NCBI RefSeq assembly: GCF_022693705.1
Contig: NZ_CP094288.1
Location: 698,582 to 762,581 of the forward strand
From: Infirmifilum sp. NZ
Lineage (GTDB): Archaea > Thermoproteota > Thermoprotei > Thermofilales > Thermofilaceae
Reading direction: 5' to 3'
Length of the DNA stretch: 64,000 nucleotides
Shown here: positions 1 to 7,177 of the stretch, one piece after another
Position numbering within the stretch: the first letter of the stretch is position 1
How the letters are laid out: every line of letters starts with the position of its first letter
Made by a program: the position numbers and the translations under genes
Notes under the pieces: model-generated
The model's database searches: none
What the model saw: the letters and a program-made list of their open reading frames with translations, nothing else
What the model was told of the DNA's origin: nothing

Positions 1-1
1 T

Positions 2-88
2 CTCGAAGCTGTGAGAAGGGGGGCTGAGCAGGTTAGAGTGAGGCTGAACGGGGGCGAGTTCGAAGTCTGGGTACTCGAGCTCTCCTAG
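2..88 (+). CDS. C-terminal end of an unidentified protein (5' partial)
   Basis: An open frame enters from the left edge and ends at TAG 86-88, giving 28 residues that finish in FEVWVLELS. It stops 19 bp before the carboxyltransferase start and runs in the same direction, so it is probably the upstream gene of the same operon. Carboxylase operons often carry a biotin carboxylase, biotin ligase or mutase gene here, but this tail is too short to decide. No function is assigned. Confidence 0.5.
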   Translation, partial: LEAVRRGAEQVRVRLNGGEFEVWVLELS

Positions 89-107
89 GCGCGAGGGTGC
101 CTGTTGG

Positions 108-1655
108 ATGGATGAGAGGAGGATCGCTGAGCTGATTGAGCGTAGAAGAGCGGCTGACAGTCTGAGCGAGGAGCTCGTGAGAAGGCTCCACGAGCAGGGG
201 AGGCTCACAGTGCATGAAAGGCTTAGCCTCCTGCTTGACCCGGACTCCTTCATCCCTATCGGGCGGTACGTCCAGCACAGAGCCACGGGCTTCGGCATGG
301 AGTCGAAGAAAGCCTACGGCGACGGTGTCGTCGCGGGCCTCGGAACCGTCGATGGGAGACGCGTAGCGGTCTACGCTCAAGACTTCACGTTCATGGGCGG
401 GAGCGTCGGGGAAATGCACGCGACTAAGATCGCCAGGACGATCGAGCTGGCCTTAAAGCTGGGTGTTCCTGTCATAGGGCTTAACGACAGCGGGGGTGCG
501 AGGATCCAGGAGGGCGTCGACTCACTCAAGGGTTACGGGGAGATATTCTACAGGAACGTCATGGCGAGCGGCGTGGTCCCGCAGATCGTAGCCATAATGG
601 GTCCCTGCGCTGGCGGAGCTGTTTACAGCCCTGCCTTGGCCGACTTCATTGTGATGACTAGGAAAAGCTACATGTTCATAACAGGCCCTAAGGTCGTGAA
701 GGCATCCATAGGAGAGGATGTGACGTTCGAGGAGCTTGGGGGCGCGGAGATCCACGCGTCTAGAAGCGGCGTCGCGCACTTCATAGCGGAGGACGACCGA
801 GAGGCGATTGCCCTCGTGAGGAGGTTGCTGAGCTACCTGCCGGGCAACAACACCGAGGATCCTCCTTTCGTCGAGACGGGCGACGACCCGCTCCGCGAGG
901 ACAGCTCGCTGGAGGGTGTAGTGCCGGACGACCCGGTGAAGCCCTACGATGTCAGAGAAGTGATCTACAGGGTGTTCGACGCAGGAAGCTTCCTCGAAGT
1001 CCACCAGCACTTCGCTCAAAGCGCTGTGGTGGGCTTTGCTAGGCTTGGCGGGTATGCGGTCTGCGTTGTGGCGAACCAGCCCGCCGTGATGGCCGGGAGC
1101 CTCGACATAGATTCTTCGGACAAGATAAGCAGGTTCGTGCAGTTTTGCGACGCGTTCAACTTCCCCATAGTAACGTTCGTCGACGTCCCGGGGTTCCTGC
1201 CGGGCACCTACCAGGAGCACCACGGAGTGATCAGGCACGGCGCAAAGATAATCTACGCCTACGCTGACGCCACAGTACCGAAGATTACTGTCATACTGAG
1301 GAAGGCTTACGGCGGGGCGTACATCGCGATGGGGAGCAAGCACCTGGGAGCGGACTTCGTCCTAGCTTGGCCGACAGCTGAAATAGCGGTCATGGGGCCC
1401 GAGGGGGCTATTGAGATAATATACAAGAGGGAGCTCGAGAAGGCCGAGAACCCTGAGGAGCTCGCTAAGGTCTTCGCTGAGAAGTACAGGAGCGAGATAG
1501 CGAACCCTTACGTGCCGGCAGCCAGGGGGTACGTTGACGACGTGATACTCCCCAGGGAGACGAGGCCCTACCTCTACAAGTTGCTCCAGTTCCTCATGGA
1601 CAAGCGTGAGAGGCAACCCAGACCACCTCGCAAGCACGGAGTCCCGCCGGTGTGA
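108..1655 (+). CDS. pccB: Acyl-CoA carboxylase carboxyltransferase (propionyl-CoA carboxylase beta / methylmalonyl-CoA decarboxylase alpha)
   Basis: 515 aa, the normal length for the biotin-dependent carboxyltransferase family. It moves a carboxyl group between carboxybiotin and acetyl-, propionyl- or methylmalonyl-CoA. Both crotonase-like halves are visible: the N-terminal half has GGSVGEMHATKI (about residues 97-108) and the glycine-rich GPCAGGAVYSPA (165-176); the C-terminal half has VDVPGFLPG and KAYGGAYIAMGSKH. The residue after AYGGAY is Ile; in actinobacterial homologues Asp or Ile at this place affects acetyl versus propionyl preference, and Ile is compatible with broad use. The ATG at 108 follows GAGGGTG. 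An OadG-like peptide and a biotin carrier follow at once, an arrangement seen both in acyl-CoA carboxylases and in sodium-pumping decarboxylases; no membrane beta subunit is in the window, so the direction of the reaction is open. Confidence 0.93.
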   Translation: MDERRIAELIERRRAADSLSEELVRRLHEQGRLTVHERLSLLLDPDSFIPIGRYVQHRATGFGMESKKAYGDGVVAGLGTVDGRRVAVYAQDFTFMGGSVGEMHATKIARTIELALKLGVPVIGLNDSGGARIQEGVDSLKGYGEIFYRNVMASGVVPQIVAIMGPCAGGAVYSPALADFIVMTRKSYMFITGPKVVKASIGEDVTFEELGGAEIHASRSGVAHFIAEDDREAIALVRRLLSYLPGNNTEDPPFVETGDDPLREDSSLEGVVPDDPVKPYDVREVIYRVFDAGSFLEVHQHFAQSAVVGFARLGGYAVCVVANQPAVMAGSLDIDSSDKISRFVQFCDAFNFPIVTFVDVPGFLPGTYQEHHGVIRHGAKIIYAYADATVPKITVILRKAYGGAYIAMGSKHLGADFVLAWPTAEIAVMGPEGAIEIIYKRELEKAENPEELAKVFAEKYRSEIANPYVPAARGYVDDVILPRETRPYLYKLLQFLMDKRERQPRPPRKHGVPPV

Positions 1656-1657
1656 GG

Positions 1658-1825
1658 ATGGAGCCTGGAAAGCGCGCCGTCGTTCTAGCAGCGGTCATAG
1701 CGTACATGCGCTCCAGGGAGCGGCGCCGGAGGCATCAGAGAGCTCTCGCCGCCACACCCGTCAGCGCGTGGAGGCTCGCGCGGGCGCTGGACGTAACCGA
1801 GGATGATGCTCTCTCCCAGTGGTGA
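1658..1825 (+). CDS. OadG-like small subunit of the carboxylase/decarboxylase, lacking a membrane anchor
   Basis: A 55-aa frame starting at ATG 1658, two bases after the carboxyltransferase stop, and ending four bases before the biotin-carrier start. It reads MEPGKRAVVLAAVIAY, then an Arg-rich stretch, then TPVSAWRLARAL. This copies the layout of the C-terminal region of OadG/MmdD (gamma/delta subunits of oxaloacetate and methylmalonyl-CoA decarboxylases): an Ala-rich helix, a basic linker and an SxWRxxxR motif. Those subunits normally have an N-terminal transmembrane helix before this part; here it is missing. Family assignment rests on motif and gene position, not on a search. A likely role is to hold carboxyltransferase and biotin carrier together. 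The overlapping frame starting at 1606 lacks this pattern and is a shadow. Confidence 0.65.
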   Translation: MEPGKRAVVLAAVIAYMRSRERRRRHQRALAATPVSAWRLARALDVTEDDALSQW

Positions 1826-1829
1826 GCGC

Positions 1830-2186
1830 ATGAGGAAGAAGTTCCTGGTCATAGTAGATGGTGAGGCCTTCGAGGTTGAGGTCGAAGTTGAGGAGGGGGG
1901 GAGCCCGCTCGAGACCGTTCTCTCCGTCCTGCAGACAGGGATAGTCAAGAAGGTCGAGTCACCACCTTTAGGCAAGGGTGTCGTGACGTCGCCCATTACT
2001 GGAAGAGTGTCCAAGGTCAACGTGAAGAAGGGGGATATTGTCCGCTCTGGAGACGTGCTTGCGGTGATTGAGGCTATGAAAACCCTTGTTGAAGTCAAGT
2101 CAAATACGAGCGGGACTGTAACTGAAGTTTACGTTGAGGAGGGGGGCGTTGTGAAGCAGGGAGACCCCCTCTTCAAAGTCGAGTAA
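1830..2186 (+). CDS. Biotin carboxyl carrier protein
   Basis: 118 aa from ATG 1830; a longer frame from 1803 is possible, but ATG 1830 sits just after the OadG-like stop with GGTGAG upstream. A short N-terminal beta region and a Pro/Gly linker lead into a biotinyl/lipoyl domain (about 50-118). The biotinylation motif EAMK has the acceptor Lys at 84. The protein carries CO2 on biotin between active sites of the acyl-CoA carboxylase or decarboxylase. It is the third gene of a tightly packed operon after the carboxyltransferase. The biotin carboxylase subunit and biotin ligase are not in the window. Confidence 0.93.
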   Translation: MRKKFLVIVDGEAFEVEVEVEEGGSPLETVLSVLQTGIVKKVESPPLGKGVVTSPITGRVSKVNVKKGDIVRSGDVLAVIEAMKTLVEVKSNTSGTVTEVYVEEGGVVKQGDPLFKVE

Positions 2187-2203
2187 GACCTCTCCTGGAC
2201 AAA

Positions 2204-2269
2204 CCCTCGCGTTTTCCTAGAGGAGCCTTTGAGGAGAGACTATCTCCTAGAACTTTCAGCGCGCGAGGG
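2204..2269. repeat. Long inverted repeat between biotin carrier gene and tRNA-Leu
   Basis: Perfect 8-bp arms CCCTCGCG (2204-2211) and CGCGAGGG (2262-2269) enclose an imperfect inner pair, CTAGaGGAG (about 2217-2225) with CTCCTAG (2244-2250). As RNA it would form a two-storey hairpin of about 66 nt. It lies 3' of the carrier gene on the plus strand and 3' of the tRNA on the minus strand. It may be a transcript-end or processing structure. No U-run follows the stem, so it is not a typical intrinsic terminator. Confidence 0.45.
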
Positions 2270-2286
2270 GGTTCAGATGTGTGAAG

Positions 2287-2371
2287 TGCGGGGGCCGGGA
2301 TTCGAACCCGGGTAGGCCGACGCCAGCGGATCTTGAGTCCGCCCCCTTTGACCTAGCTCGGGCACCCCCGC
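2287..2371 (-). tRNA. tRNA-Leu (anticodon CAA)
   Basis: On the minus strand a complete class II tRNA folds: acceptor arms GCGGGGG / CCCCCGC (2365-2371 and 2288-2294), anticodon stem GCGGA-CTCAAGA-TCCGC with anticodon CAA, a long variable arm, and T arm CGGGTTCGAATCCCG. CAA reads UUG leucine codons, and the long variable arm fits leucine. The discriminator base is A at 2287. CCA is not encoded. No intron interrupts the anticodon loop. A long plus-strand frame running through this tRNA is an artefact; the downstream hydrolase starts later. Confidence 0.95.
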
Positions 2372-2461
2372 TCCCCACAAATTTCTTAAACCAAGGAGGG
2401 TTAAAAACATTACAGCCTAAGTCAGGTTGCCGGGAGCTTGGTGTAAAGGCTCAGGAAAGCC

Positions 2462-2467
2462 TTATAT
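2462..2467 (+). promoter_or_regulatory. TATA box of the metallo-hydrolase gene
   Basis: TTATAT lies about 25 bp upstream of ATG 2491, the archaeal spacing for a leaderless transcript. This supports the start at 2491 rather than the long frame through the tRNA. Confidence 0.5.
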
Positions 2468-2490
2468 TGGTTGTCGGGACAGATAACGTG

Positions 2491-3135
2491 ATGGGTTCGT
2501 TAACATTCCAAGGGCTTCTCGTAGAGCACTTAAAGCACGCCACCTTCAGGCTTTCAGCAGGCGGTGTGACGATCTACATTGATCCCTTCGAGGTCGAGGG
2601 CGCTCCAAGGGACGGCGACATCGTGATATGCACTCACGATCACTATGACCACTGCAGCCCTGACGATGTTCTAAAGGTGGCGAAAAAAGACGCTGTCGTA
2701 ATTGCCAGCGTGAACTGTAAGGGGAAGGTTGAGAAACTGGGTCTCCGTTATCACCTCGTCGAGCCCGGGAGCAGAGTTGAGGTGAAGGGGGTTACCGTAG
2801 AGGCTGTTCACGCATATAACGTCAATAAGAGATTTCACCCGCGCGAGTACAAGGGTGTCGGCGTCATAGTCACTATCGGTGGTGTTAGAGTGTACCACGC
2901 CGGAGACACCGACCACATTCCGGAGATGAAGGAGCTTAAAGGGAGGGTGGACGTTGCGTTACTACCGGTTAGCGGGACTTATGTCATGACCGCTGAGGAG
3001 GCCGTTAGGGCGGCGCTGGATATCCAGCCTAAGCTAGCTATCCCGATGCACTACGGGGCAATCGTCGGCTCAGCAAGTGACGCTGAGCGCTTCAAGAAAG
3101 AATTAGAGGGCAAAGTCCAAGTAGTAATCATTTAA
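2491..3135 (+). CDS. Metallo-beta-lactamase-fold hydrolase (UlaG/UPF0173-like)
   Basis: 214 aa from ATG 2491. The metal-binding motif THDHYDH (residues 48-54, HxHxDH type) follows strand IVICTHD, then YHAGDTDH supplies the bridging Asp and PMHYG near the end supplies a last His. This is the small MBL-fold family annotated as UlaG-like or UPF0173, cytosolic metal-dependent hydrolases whose substrates are mostly unknown. It has its own TATA box and stands alone between a tRNA and the PP-loop gene. The 257 bp that follow hold no convincing gene. Confidence 0.85.
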   Translation: MGSLTFQGLLVEHLKHATFRLSAGGVTIYIDPFEVEGAPRDGDIVICTHDHYDHCSPDDVLKVAKKDAVVIASVNCKGKVEKLGLRYHLVEPGSRVEVKGVTVEAVHAYNVNKRFHPREYKGVGVIVTIGGVRVYHAGDTDHIPEMKELKGRVDVALLPVSGTYVMTAEEAVRAALDIQPKLAIPMHYGAIVGSASDAERFKKELEGKVQVVII

Positions 3136-3392
3136 ACCAAACTAATTTAGGCATTGTTTTTCCTTAATCATTTCTCAGTTTTACAGTATTACTGGAAAGA
3201 TCCGGCGCCTCGTAGGCTGAGTTCCTTAAGCGCATCAATGGGCCTGAATTGCGCGACATGCGATGTGACTGCTAAGGTAGCTCACAGACGTCGCTATAAT
3301 GCTCGTGACCCCTCTCTCAACCCTGCTGGAGGCGAAAAAGTCAGCGGAAAACTAAATGAACTATTGCTACGAGGAGAATTCTCGATGGGCTC

Positions 3393-4448
3393 ATGATGGA
3401 GGCATATCCAGTGCTTGTAGACGGGAAAGTGGAGGGGTTTGTAAGGACTTTCGGCGACTACGTCGAGGTTACACGCGGAAACGTCCAGGAGCACTACCTG
3501 TGGTTAGGAGAGAGAGGTTTCGGGTTGAAAACGGAAAGCGAGCTGTTCAGAATTCTCTACGAGAACCCTATCGTGCCGTCTCTAGAGCCTCGAGAGGGGT
3601 TGCTTGAAGAGCGTGTAGCTCAGGCTGCGACGGCTCTCAGGGAGACACTTGACGGTAAGCTTGTGATGGCTGATCTAAGTGGGGGGAAGGACAGCACAGC
3701 TCAGCTACTCATCTTGTCGAGGCTCCGCGAGCACATAGACTTCAAACTCCTGGCTGTGTACGTCCACGTCCCCTACCTCGAACCCCTTGAAAACATTGAC
3801 ATAGCCGAGAGGATCGCTAACAAGCTGGGAGTAGAGTTCCTATACGTGGAGGCGGACAGGAGGATGATGCAGTTCTATCTCATGCGCGAGGGGCTACCTA
3901 GGCGTGGCGTAAGGTGGTGCACCTACCTCAAGACGAGGGCTCTGAGGGAGGCGCGGAAGGCCCTGGGCGCCGACTTTGAGGCTAAAGGGGACCGCATGCT
4001 TGAAAGCGGTAAAAGGATGAGCAGGCTCAAAGGCTTAGCTACAAAAAGTAGTTTTGTGCAAGGTCGCACGTTAAACCTGGTTTACGACTTTACAGCATTA
4101 GATGCAGCGAGGATTGTTGCGGAGCACCACTTGGTGCATCCCCACTACCTTCTCGGAATACCTAGGGTCTCGTGCCGCTTCTGCCCCTACCGTAGCCTCT
4201 ACGAGCTTAAGGCCGCTGAAGCTCGGGAGGTCGAGGACCTCGGCTTGCTCGAGCACTCGGCGATGCTCATGTACAGGAGGCACTACTCTAGCGTGGCTAC
4301 GTGGGACTTGTTCTGGGAGCTAGCGCTGTGGCGGTATCAGCCCACCCTCGCTAGGTTGAGGTTGAAGGAGCTCTCCAACGTAGACTTCGCGAAAACGCTT
4401 ACTTTAGGCGACGTTAAGGCTATGTTTAGAAGCCTTTGGGTGAGGTAA
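3393..4448 (+). CDS. PP-loop ATPase of the PAPS reductase family
   Basis: 351 aa. The ATP-pyrophosphatase loop SGGKDS is at 96-101, after a roughly 90-residue N-terminal extension. RWCTYLK (C176) and the GDRMLES..R segment (about 199-208) match the nucleotide and substrate region of PAPS/adenylyl-sulfate reductase-type enzymes. A C-terminal SCRFCPYRS (C261, C264) is a CxxC pair that could hold metal or accept sulfur. Such proteins activate a substrate by adenylylation, often before sulfur transfer; the substrate here is unknown. The stop TAA is followed after one base by the GTG of a nuclease-like gene, so the two are translationally coupled. A DndC-like DNA-modification role is a speculation raised by that pairing. 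Confidence 0.8.
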   Translation: MMEAYPVLVDGKVEGFVRTFGDYVEVTRGNVQEHYLWLGERGFGLKTESELFRILYENPIVPSLEPREGLLEERVAQAATALRETLDGKLVMADLSGGKDSTAQLLILSRLREHIDFKLLAVYVHVPYLEPLENIDIAERIANKLGVEFLYVEADRRMMQFYLMREGLPRRGVRWCTYLKTRALREARKALGADFEAKGDRMLESGKRMSRLKGLATKSSFVQGRTLNLVYDFTALDAARIVAEHHLVHPHYLLGIPRVSCRFCPYRSLYELKAAEAREVEDLGLLEHSAMLMYRRHYSSVATWDLFWELALWRYQPTLARLRLKELSNVDFAKTLTLGDVKAMFRSLWVR

Positions 4449-4449
4449 A

Positions 4450-5085
4450 GTGGGTTCCCGTAGGGGGTTCTGGACCGAGACTCTGGCTTTCCATATTCTT
4501 GAGAGCCTCGGCTTCGAGATCGTTTCGTACAGGCACAGGGTTGTCAGAGAAGGGGTTGAGGTAGCTGAGGTCGACGCTATTGCGCGCAAAGGTGGGGAAC
4601 TTTACGCAGTCGAGGTTAAGTCGGGGAGGGTTTCAACGACCGATGTGAGGCAGGCGCTTGCTAATGCTCAGCTCATTGGGGCCAAGCCTCTGATCGTCGC
4701 TAGGGGGTTCGCTGATAAGCCGGCTGAAGTGTACGCGCGCGAACTCGGAGTAGAGGTCGTGCTACTGCCGGATTACTTCCACTTCGTGTCTACGGAGGAG
4801 TTGGAGCGGCTTGTTGAGAGCGCACTTGTCGAGGCGCTGTCTAGACTACTTAATGTGAGTGTCGATGGGCTGAGCGAGGAGGAGCTGAAGGCGATCAAGG
4901 TGATAGCAGTGAGTCGCGATGCTAGCGAGGCGTCTACGAGGCTCGGCCTGGATGGCAAGGGCTTTTCCCAGCTGATCTCCTCTCTCAGGGAGAAGGGGGT
5001 CGTCTCGGAGAGCGGGTCATTCGAAAAGCTCAGGCTGCAGGCGCGCGTGTTCTTGCTGCTGAGGAAGCTACTTGATCCTCTCTAG
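4450..5085 (+). CDS. RecB-like (PD-(D/E)xK) nuclease with C-terminal winged helix
   Basis: 211 aa from GTG 4450. The N-terminal half has the nuclease signature VAEVDAIARKGG..YAVEVKSG: Glu40/Asp42, then Glu55-Val-Lys57, the ExK catalytic pair. The C-terminal third (about 125-195) looks like a helix-turn-helix region (LKAIKVIAVSRDASEASTRL...FSQLISSLREKGVV). Similar crenarchaeal proteins are annotated as RecB-family or restriction-like nucleases of unknown role. It is coupled to the PP-loop gene upstream. Its last 18 bp overlap the 3' end of the convergent Lrp gene. Confidence 0.75.
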   Translation: MGSRRGFWTETLAFHILESLGFEIVSYRHRVVREGVEVAEVDAIARKGGELYAVEVKSGRVSTTDVRQALANAQLIGAKPLIVARGFADKPAEVYARELGVEVVLLPDYFHFVSTEELERLVESALVEALSRLLNVSVDGLSEEELKAIKVIAVSRDASEASTRLGLDGKGFSQLISSLREKGVVSESGSFEKLRLQARVFLLLRKLLDPL

Positions 5086-5487
5086 GACTATAGCTGGGCA
5101 GACCTTTTTAACTCCCTCCATCCTGCCGATCTCCTCAATTATCTTCATTAGATCTTGGCCTGTTTTAGCCCAAACCTCGGTCATTATCATGTGATCTCCC
5201 GTTGTGACGAAAACAGACACTGTGAACTCGCGCTTTGAGAGCTCGTGTGCCACAGAGAGAACTTTATCTGGGTCTGTGTCCACGCCCACAAGGGCTACAC
5301 CGTTGTACCCTATCTTCTTCGGCTCAACGACGATGGTGTACTTCTTGATCACGCCTTCTCTTTCCAGCTTCTGTATCCTCTTCTTGACCGCTACATCGGT
5401 CACTCCTACAGCCTTAGCTATCTCGGTGAGCGGTGTGCGCGCGTTGTCCATCAGCATCCTGAGTATGACAGCGTCCTTATCATCCAT
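5068..5487 (-). CDS. Lrp/AsnC family transcriptional regulator
   Basis: 139 aa from ATG 5487. The N-terminal winged helix (MDDKDAVILRMLMDNARTPL..IAKAVGVTDVAVKKRIQKLE) is followed by an RAM ligand/oligomerisation domain (about 60-135) with TTGDHMIMTEVWAK. A longer frame to 5553 exists, but the TATA box at 5514-5522 lies inside it, which rules that start out. The protein binds DNA as a dimer or octamer and responds to an amino acid or similar ligand; the target genes are not visible. It overlaps the nuclease gene tail to tail. Confidence 0.9.
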   Translation of the reverse strand: MDDKDAVILRMLMDNARTPLTEIAKAVGVTDVAVKKRIQKLEREGVIKKYTIVVEPKKIGYNGVALVGVDTDPDKVLSVAHELSKREFTVSVFVTTGDHMIMTEVWAKTGQDLMKIIEEIGRMEGVKKVCPAIVLERIK

Positions 5488-5513
5488 AGCTACGAATAGG
5501 GATGCGCCGCGTT

Positions 5514-5522
5514 GATATAAGG
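5514..5522 (-). promoter_or_regulatory. TATA box of the Lrp gene
   Basis: Read on the minus strand the sequence is CCTTATATC, centred about 31 bp before ATG 5487. It fixes the start of the regulator and implies a very short leader. Confidence 0.5.
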
Positions 5523-5556
5523 TTTTTGAAAAGTTTGAACCTTTTAATTTCAAAGT

Positions 5557-6126
5557 TCAGCTTTTAGAGTCACGGAGGAGTGCTCTCTCGATGTCGCTGA
5601 GCATTTGCACAGCTACAGTCTCGAAGCACGTACCCCTTGCGAGATCGATCGCTTTTCGTCGGGAAGTCTCAGCTATTTCCAGAGCTTTATTGTAGCCCGA
5701 TCTTATGTACCTCAATGCCTGCAGGTAGGTGGACAGACTGTCAGCTATCCTCGCGGCTTTTGACTCGGGCGTAGCCCCCTCCTCCCACTCTTTTAGCAAC
5801 TCTCGAAGATTCGGCTCCATTTCAAGCTCGCTGATAGCCTTTTCCTCCAGACTGTTCTTCAGGTCTCCCAGCTGAAGGCTCGTGTACCTTGGGATGTCGC
5901 CCAGAACTCCTTCCAGCAAGTCGTGAACGAGCCCGAGCATCCCGGCCTTGTACGGGTTCAACGGGCACTCCTCGGGATTTACTCTCGAGGCGATAAGGTA
6001 AGCGATTAACCCGGTTTCCCAGGAGTGCTGCGAGACCGTCTCAGCTATAGCTGTAGGAATCCCTCTCATCATCCATCCTTGCCGCGCCAGCCATTTCGAG
6101 GATTCCAAGAGGTCCCACAGGTTCAC
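5557..6126 (-). CDS. HD-domain hydrolase, YfbR/HDDC2-like 5'-nucleotidase
   Basis: 189 aa. The HD residues are His34 (QHSWET), His68-Asp69 (LVHDLLEG), Glu72, Asp77 (GDIP) and a distal Asp130 (ARIADSLS). Their order and spacing match the YfbR/HDDC2 group, metal-dependent phosphohydrolases that dephosphorylate (deoxy)nucleoside monophosphates. The enzyme is expected to be cytosolic and to act in nucleotide salvage. It is a single gene ending about 70 bp from the Lrp start and divergent from the ArsA-like gene. Confidence 0.85.
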   Translation of the reverse strand: MNLWDLLESSKWLARQGWMMRGIPTAIAETVSQHSWETGLIAYLIASRVNPEECPLNPYKAGMLGLVHDLLEGVLGDIPRYTSLQLGDLKNSLEEKAISELEMEPNLRELLKEWEEGATPESKAARIADSLSTYLQALRYIRSGYNKALEIAETSRRKAIDLARGTCFETVAVQMLSDIERALLRDSKS

Positions 6127-6175
6127 AGGAGCTGTCTTAAAGCCCGTGTAATAAGGTTAGTGTTTTCCTAAAAAG

Positions 6176-6184
6176 AATATATTT
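6176..6184 (+). promoter_or_regulatory. TATA box of the ArsA/Get3-like gene
   Basis: AATATATTT is centred about 26 bp upstream of GTG 6206, consistent with a leaderless transcript starting at or next to the GTG. Confidence 0.5.
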
Positions 6185-6205
6185 AGCCTTGAACACGAAG
6201 CTACT

Positions 6206-7093
6206 GTGCCCGTGCTTATCAGCTTTTGGGGTAAGGGTGGGGTTGGAAAAACAACGCTCTCATCGGCGCTGGCTGTTAAGCTAGCAGAGAGAGGTTACAG
6301 GGTTTACCTGATTTCAACGGATTTTGTCCCCTCTCTGCACGATGTTTTGGGCGTAGAGTTCTCCGATGAGCCCAGGGAGGTTTGCAACGGGGTTGTCGCG
6401 GAGCAGCTTACCGAGGAGAAGATCGTACAGCTGTGGAAGGAGAGGTTCGGAGAAGAGGTTTACAGGGTAGCATCCAGCATATTCCCGGTGGGTAGGGAGA
6501 TCATCGACTACGTGGCTGGAGCTCCGGGCATCGTGGAGGAGTTCACTCTTTACTATGTTTGGGATAAGTTCCACAGGATAAACGCTGACTTCATGGTCTG
6601 GGACACCATGGCTACGGGCGGGGGTATAAGGATGCTCCGCATCGAGAAGGAGTTCTACGAGCACCTGGGTGATGCCGCGAAGCTCTACCTAAAGCTTAAA
6701 GGGGTTATCGATAAGGTTAGAACTGGAGGCGCCGAGCCGCTCGAGCTTATTGAATCCTGGAGGAGGCTGGCGAGCAACATTCTGGAGTTTCTCAAATCCG
6801 AGCAACACAGAGCCGTGATCGTGTCCAGGCCTCTACCTGTGGATTTCTCCGTCACGCGCAGAGTCTATGCTGAGCTCTCAGATGCGGGTATACCTGTGAA
6901 GGCGGTAATAGTGAACATGGTAGGAGGTACAGTGACCGAGGACACAGTGCTGGACGCGTTTAATCGCGAATTCCACGGAAAAGCCCCGTTACTTCTCGTG
7001 CCCAGCGTTTCCCCGCCTCCCTGTGGGTGCGAGAGGCTTAAATCCATCATTGAGAGCGAGCAGGTGGAGAGGCTCCTTAGGAGGCTCCTCTGA
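6206..7093 (+). CDS. ArsA/Get3-like P-loop ATPase
   Basis: 295 aa from GTG 6206. A deviant Walker A, GKGGVGKTT (9-17), and the switch II region VWDTMATGGGIRML (Asp133) correspond to the DTAPTGHTLRLL region of ArsA/Get3. The Thr-Gly is kept but the His/Thr positions are changed. Family members are dimeric ATPases that target tail-anchored proteins or drive anion efflux. The C-terminal PPCGC (C273, C275) is a CxC pair rather than the CxxC of zinc-linked Get3, so metal bridging is uncertain. No ArsB or target gene is adjacent. It may be a MinD/Get3-like paralogue of unknown cargo. Confidence 0.75.
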   Translation: MPVLISFWGKGGVGKTTLSSALAVKLAERGYRVYLISTDFVPSLHDVLGVEFSDEPREVCNGVVAEQLTEEKIVQLWKERFGEEVYRVASSIFPVGREIIDYVAGAPGIVEEFTLYYVWDKFHRINADFMVWDTMATGGGIRMLRIEKEFYEHLGDAAKLYLKLKGVIDKVRTGGAEPLELIESWRRLASNILEFLKSEQHRAVIVSRPLPVDFSVTRRVYAELSDAGIPVKAVIVNMVGGTVTEDTVLDAFNREFHGKAPLLLVPSVSPPPCGCERLKSIIESEQVERLLRRLL

Positions 7094-7177
7094 CCTCCTG
7101 GCTACGCCCCGGCACTTTCATCGCCTTTATTAAGTTAAGTTTTTAGAGCTCGGCGTTCTCACGGCTATCGTTCGAAG

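Noticed and set aside
522-1343. Long minus-strand frame opposite the carboxyltransferase
   Set aside because: It mirrors codon bias of the real gene; the translation has no domain pattern and many His/Arg/Val runs typical of antisense frames.
1606-1806. Plus-strand 66-codon frame overlapping the carboxyltransferase end
   Set aside because: Ser/Arg/Ala-rich shadow; the OadG-like frame at 1658-1825 in another phase fits the gap and the family motif.
2281-2490. N-terminal extension of the metallo-hydrolase frame
   Set aside because: It is the translation of the tRNA-Leu complement and a promoter; the TATA spacing supports ATG 2491.
3154-3396. 80-codon plus frame before the PP-loop gene
   Set aside because: No ribosome-binding site, no conserved-looking pattern, and TATA-like sequence (near 3293-3300) inside it.
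5428-5553. Longer start for the Lrp regulator at 5553
   Set aside because: The TATA box lies within the extension, so those codons would not be transcribed.
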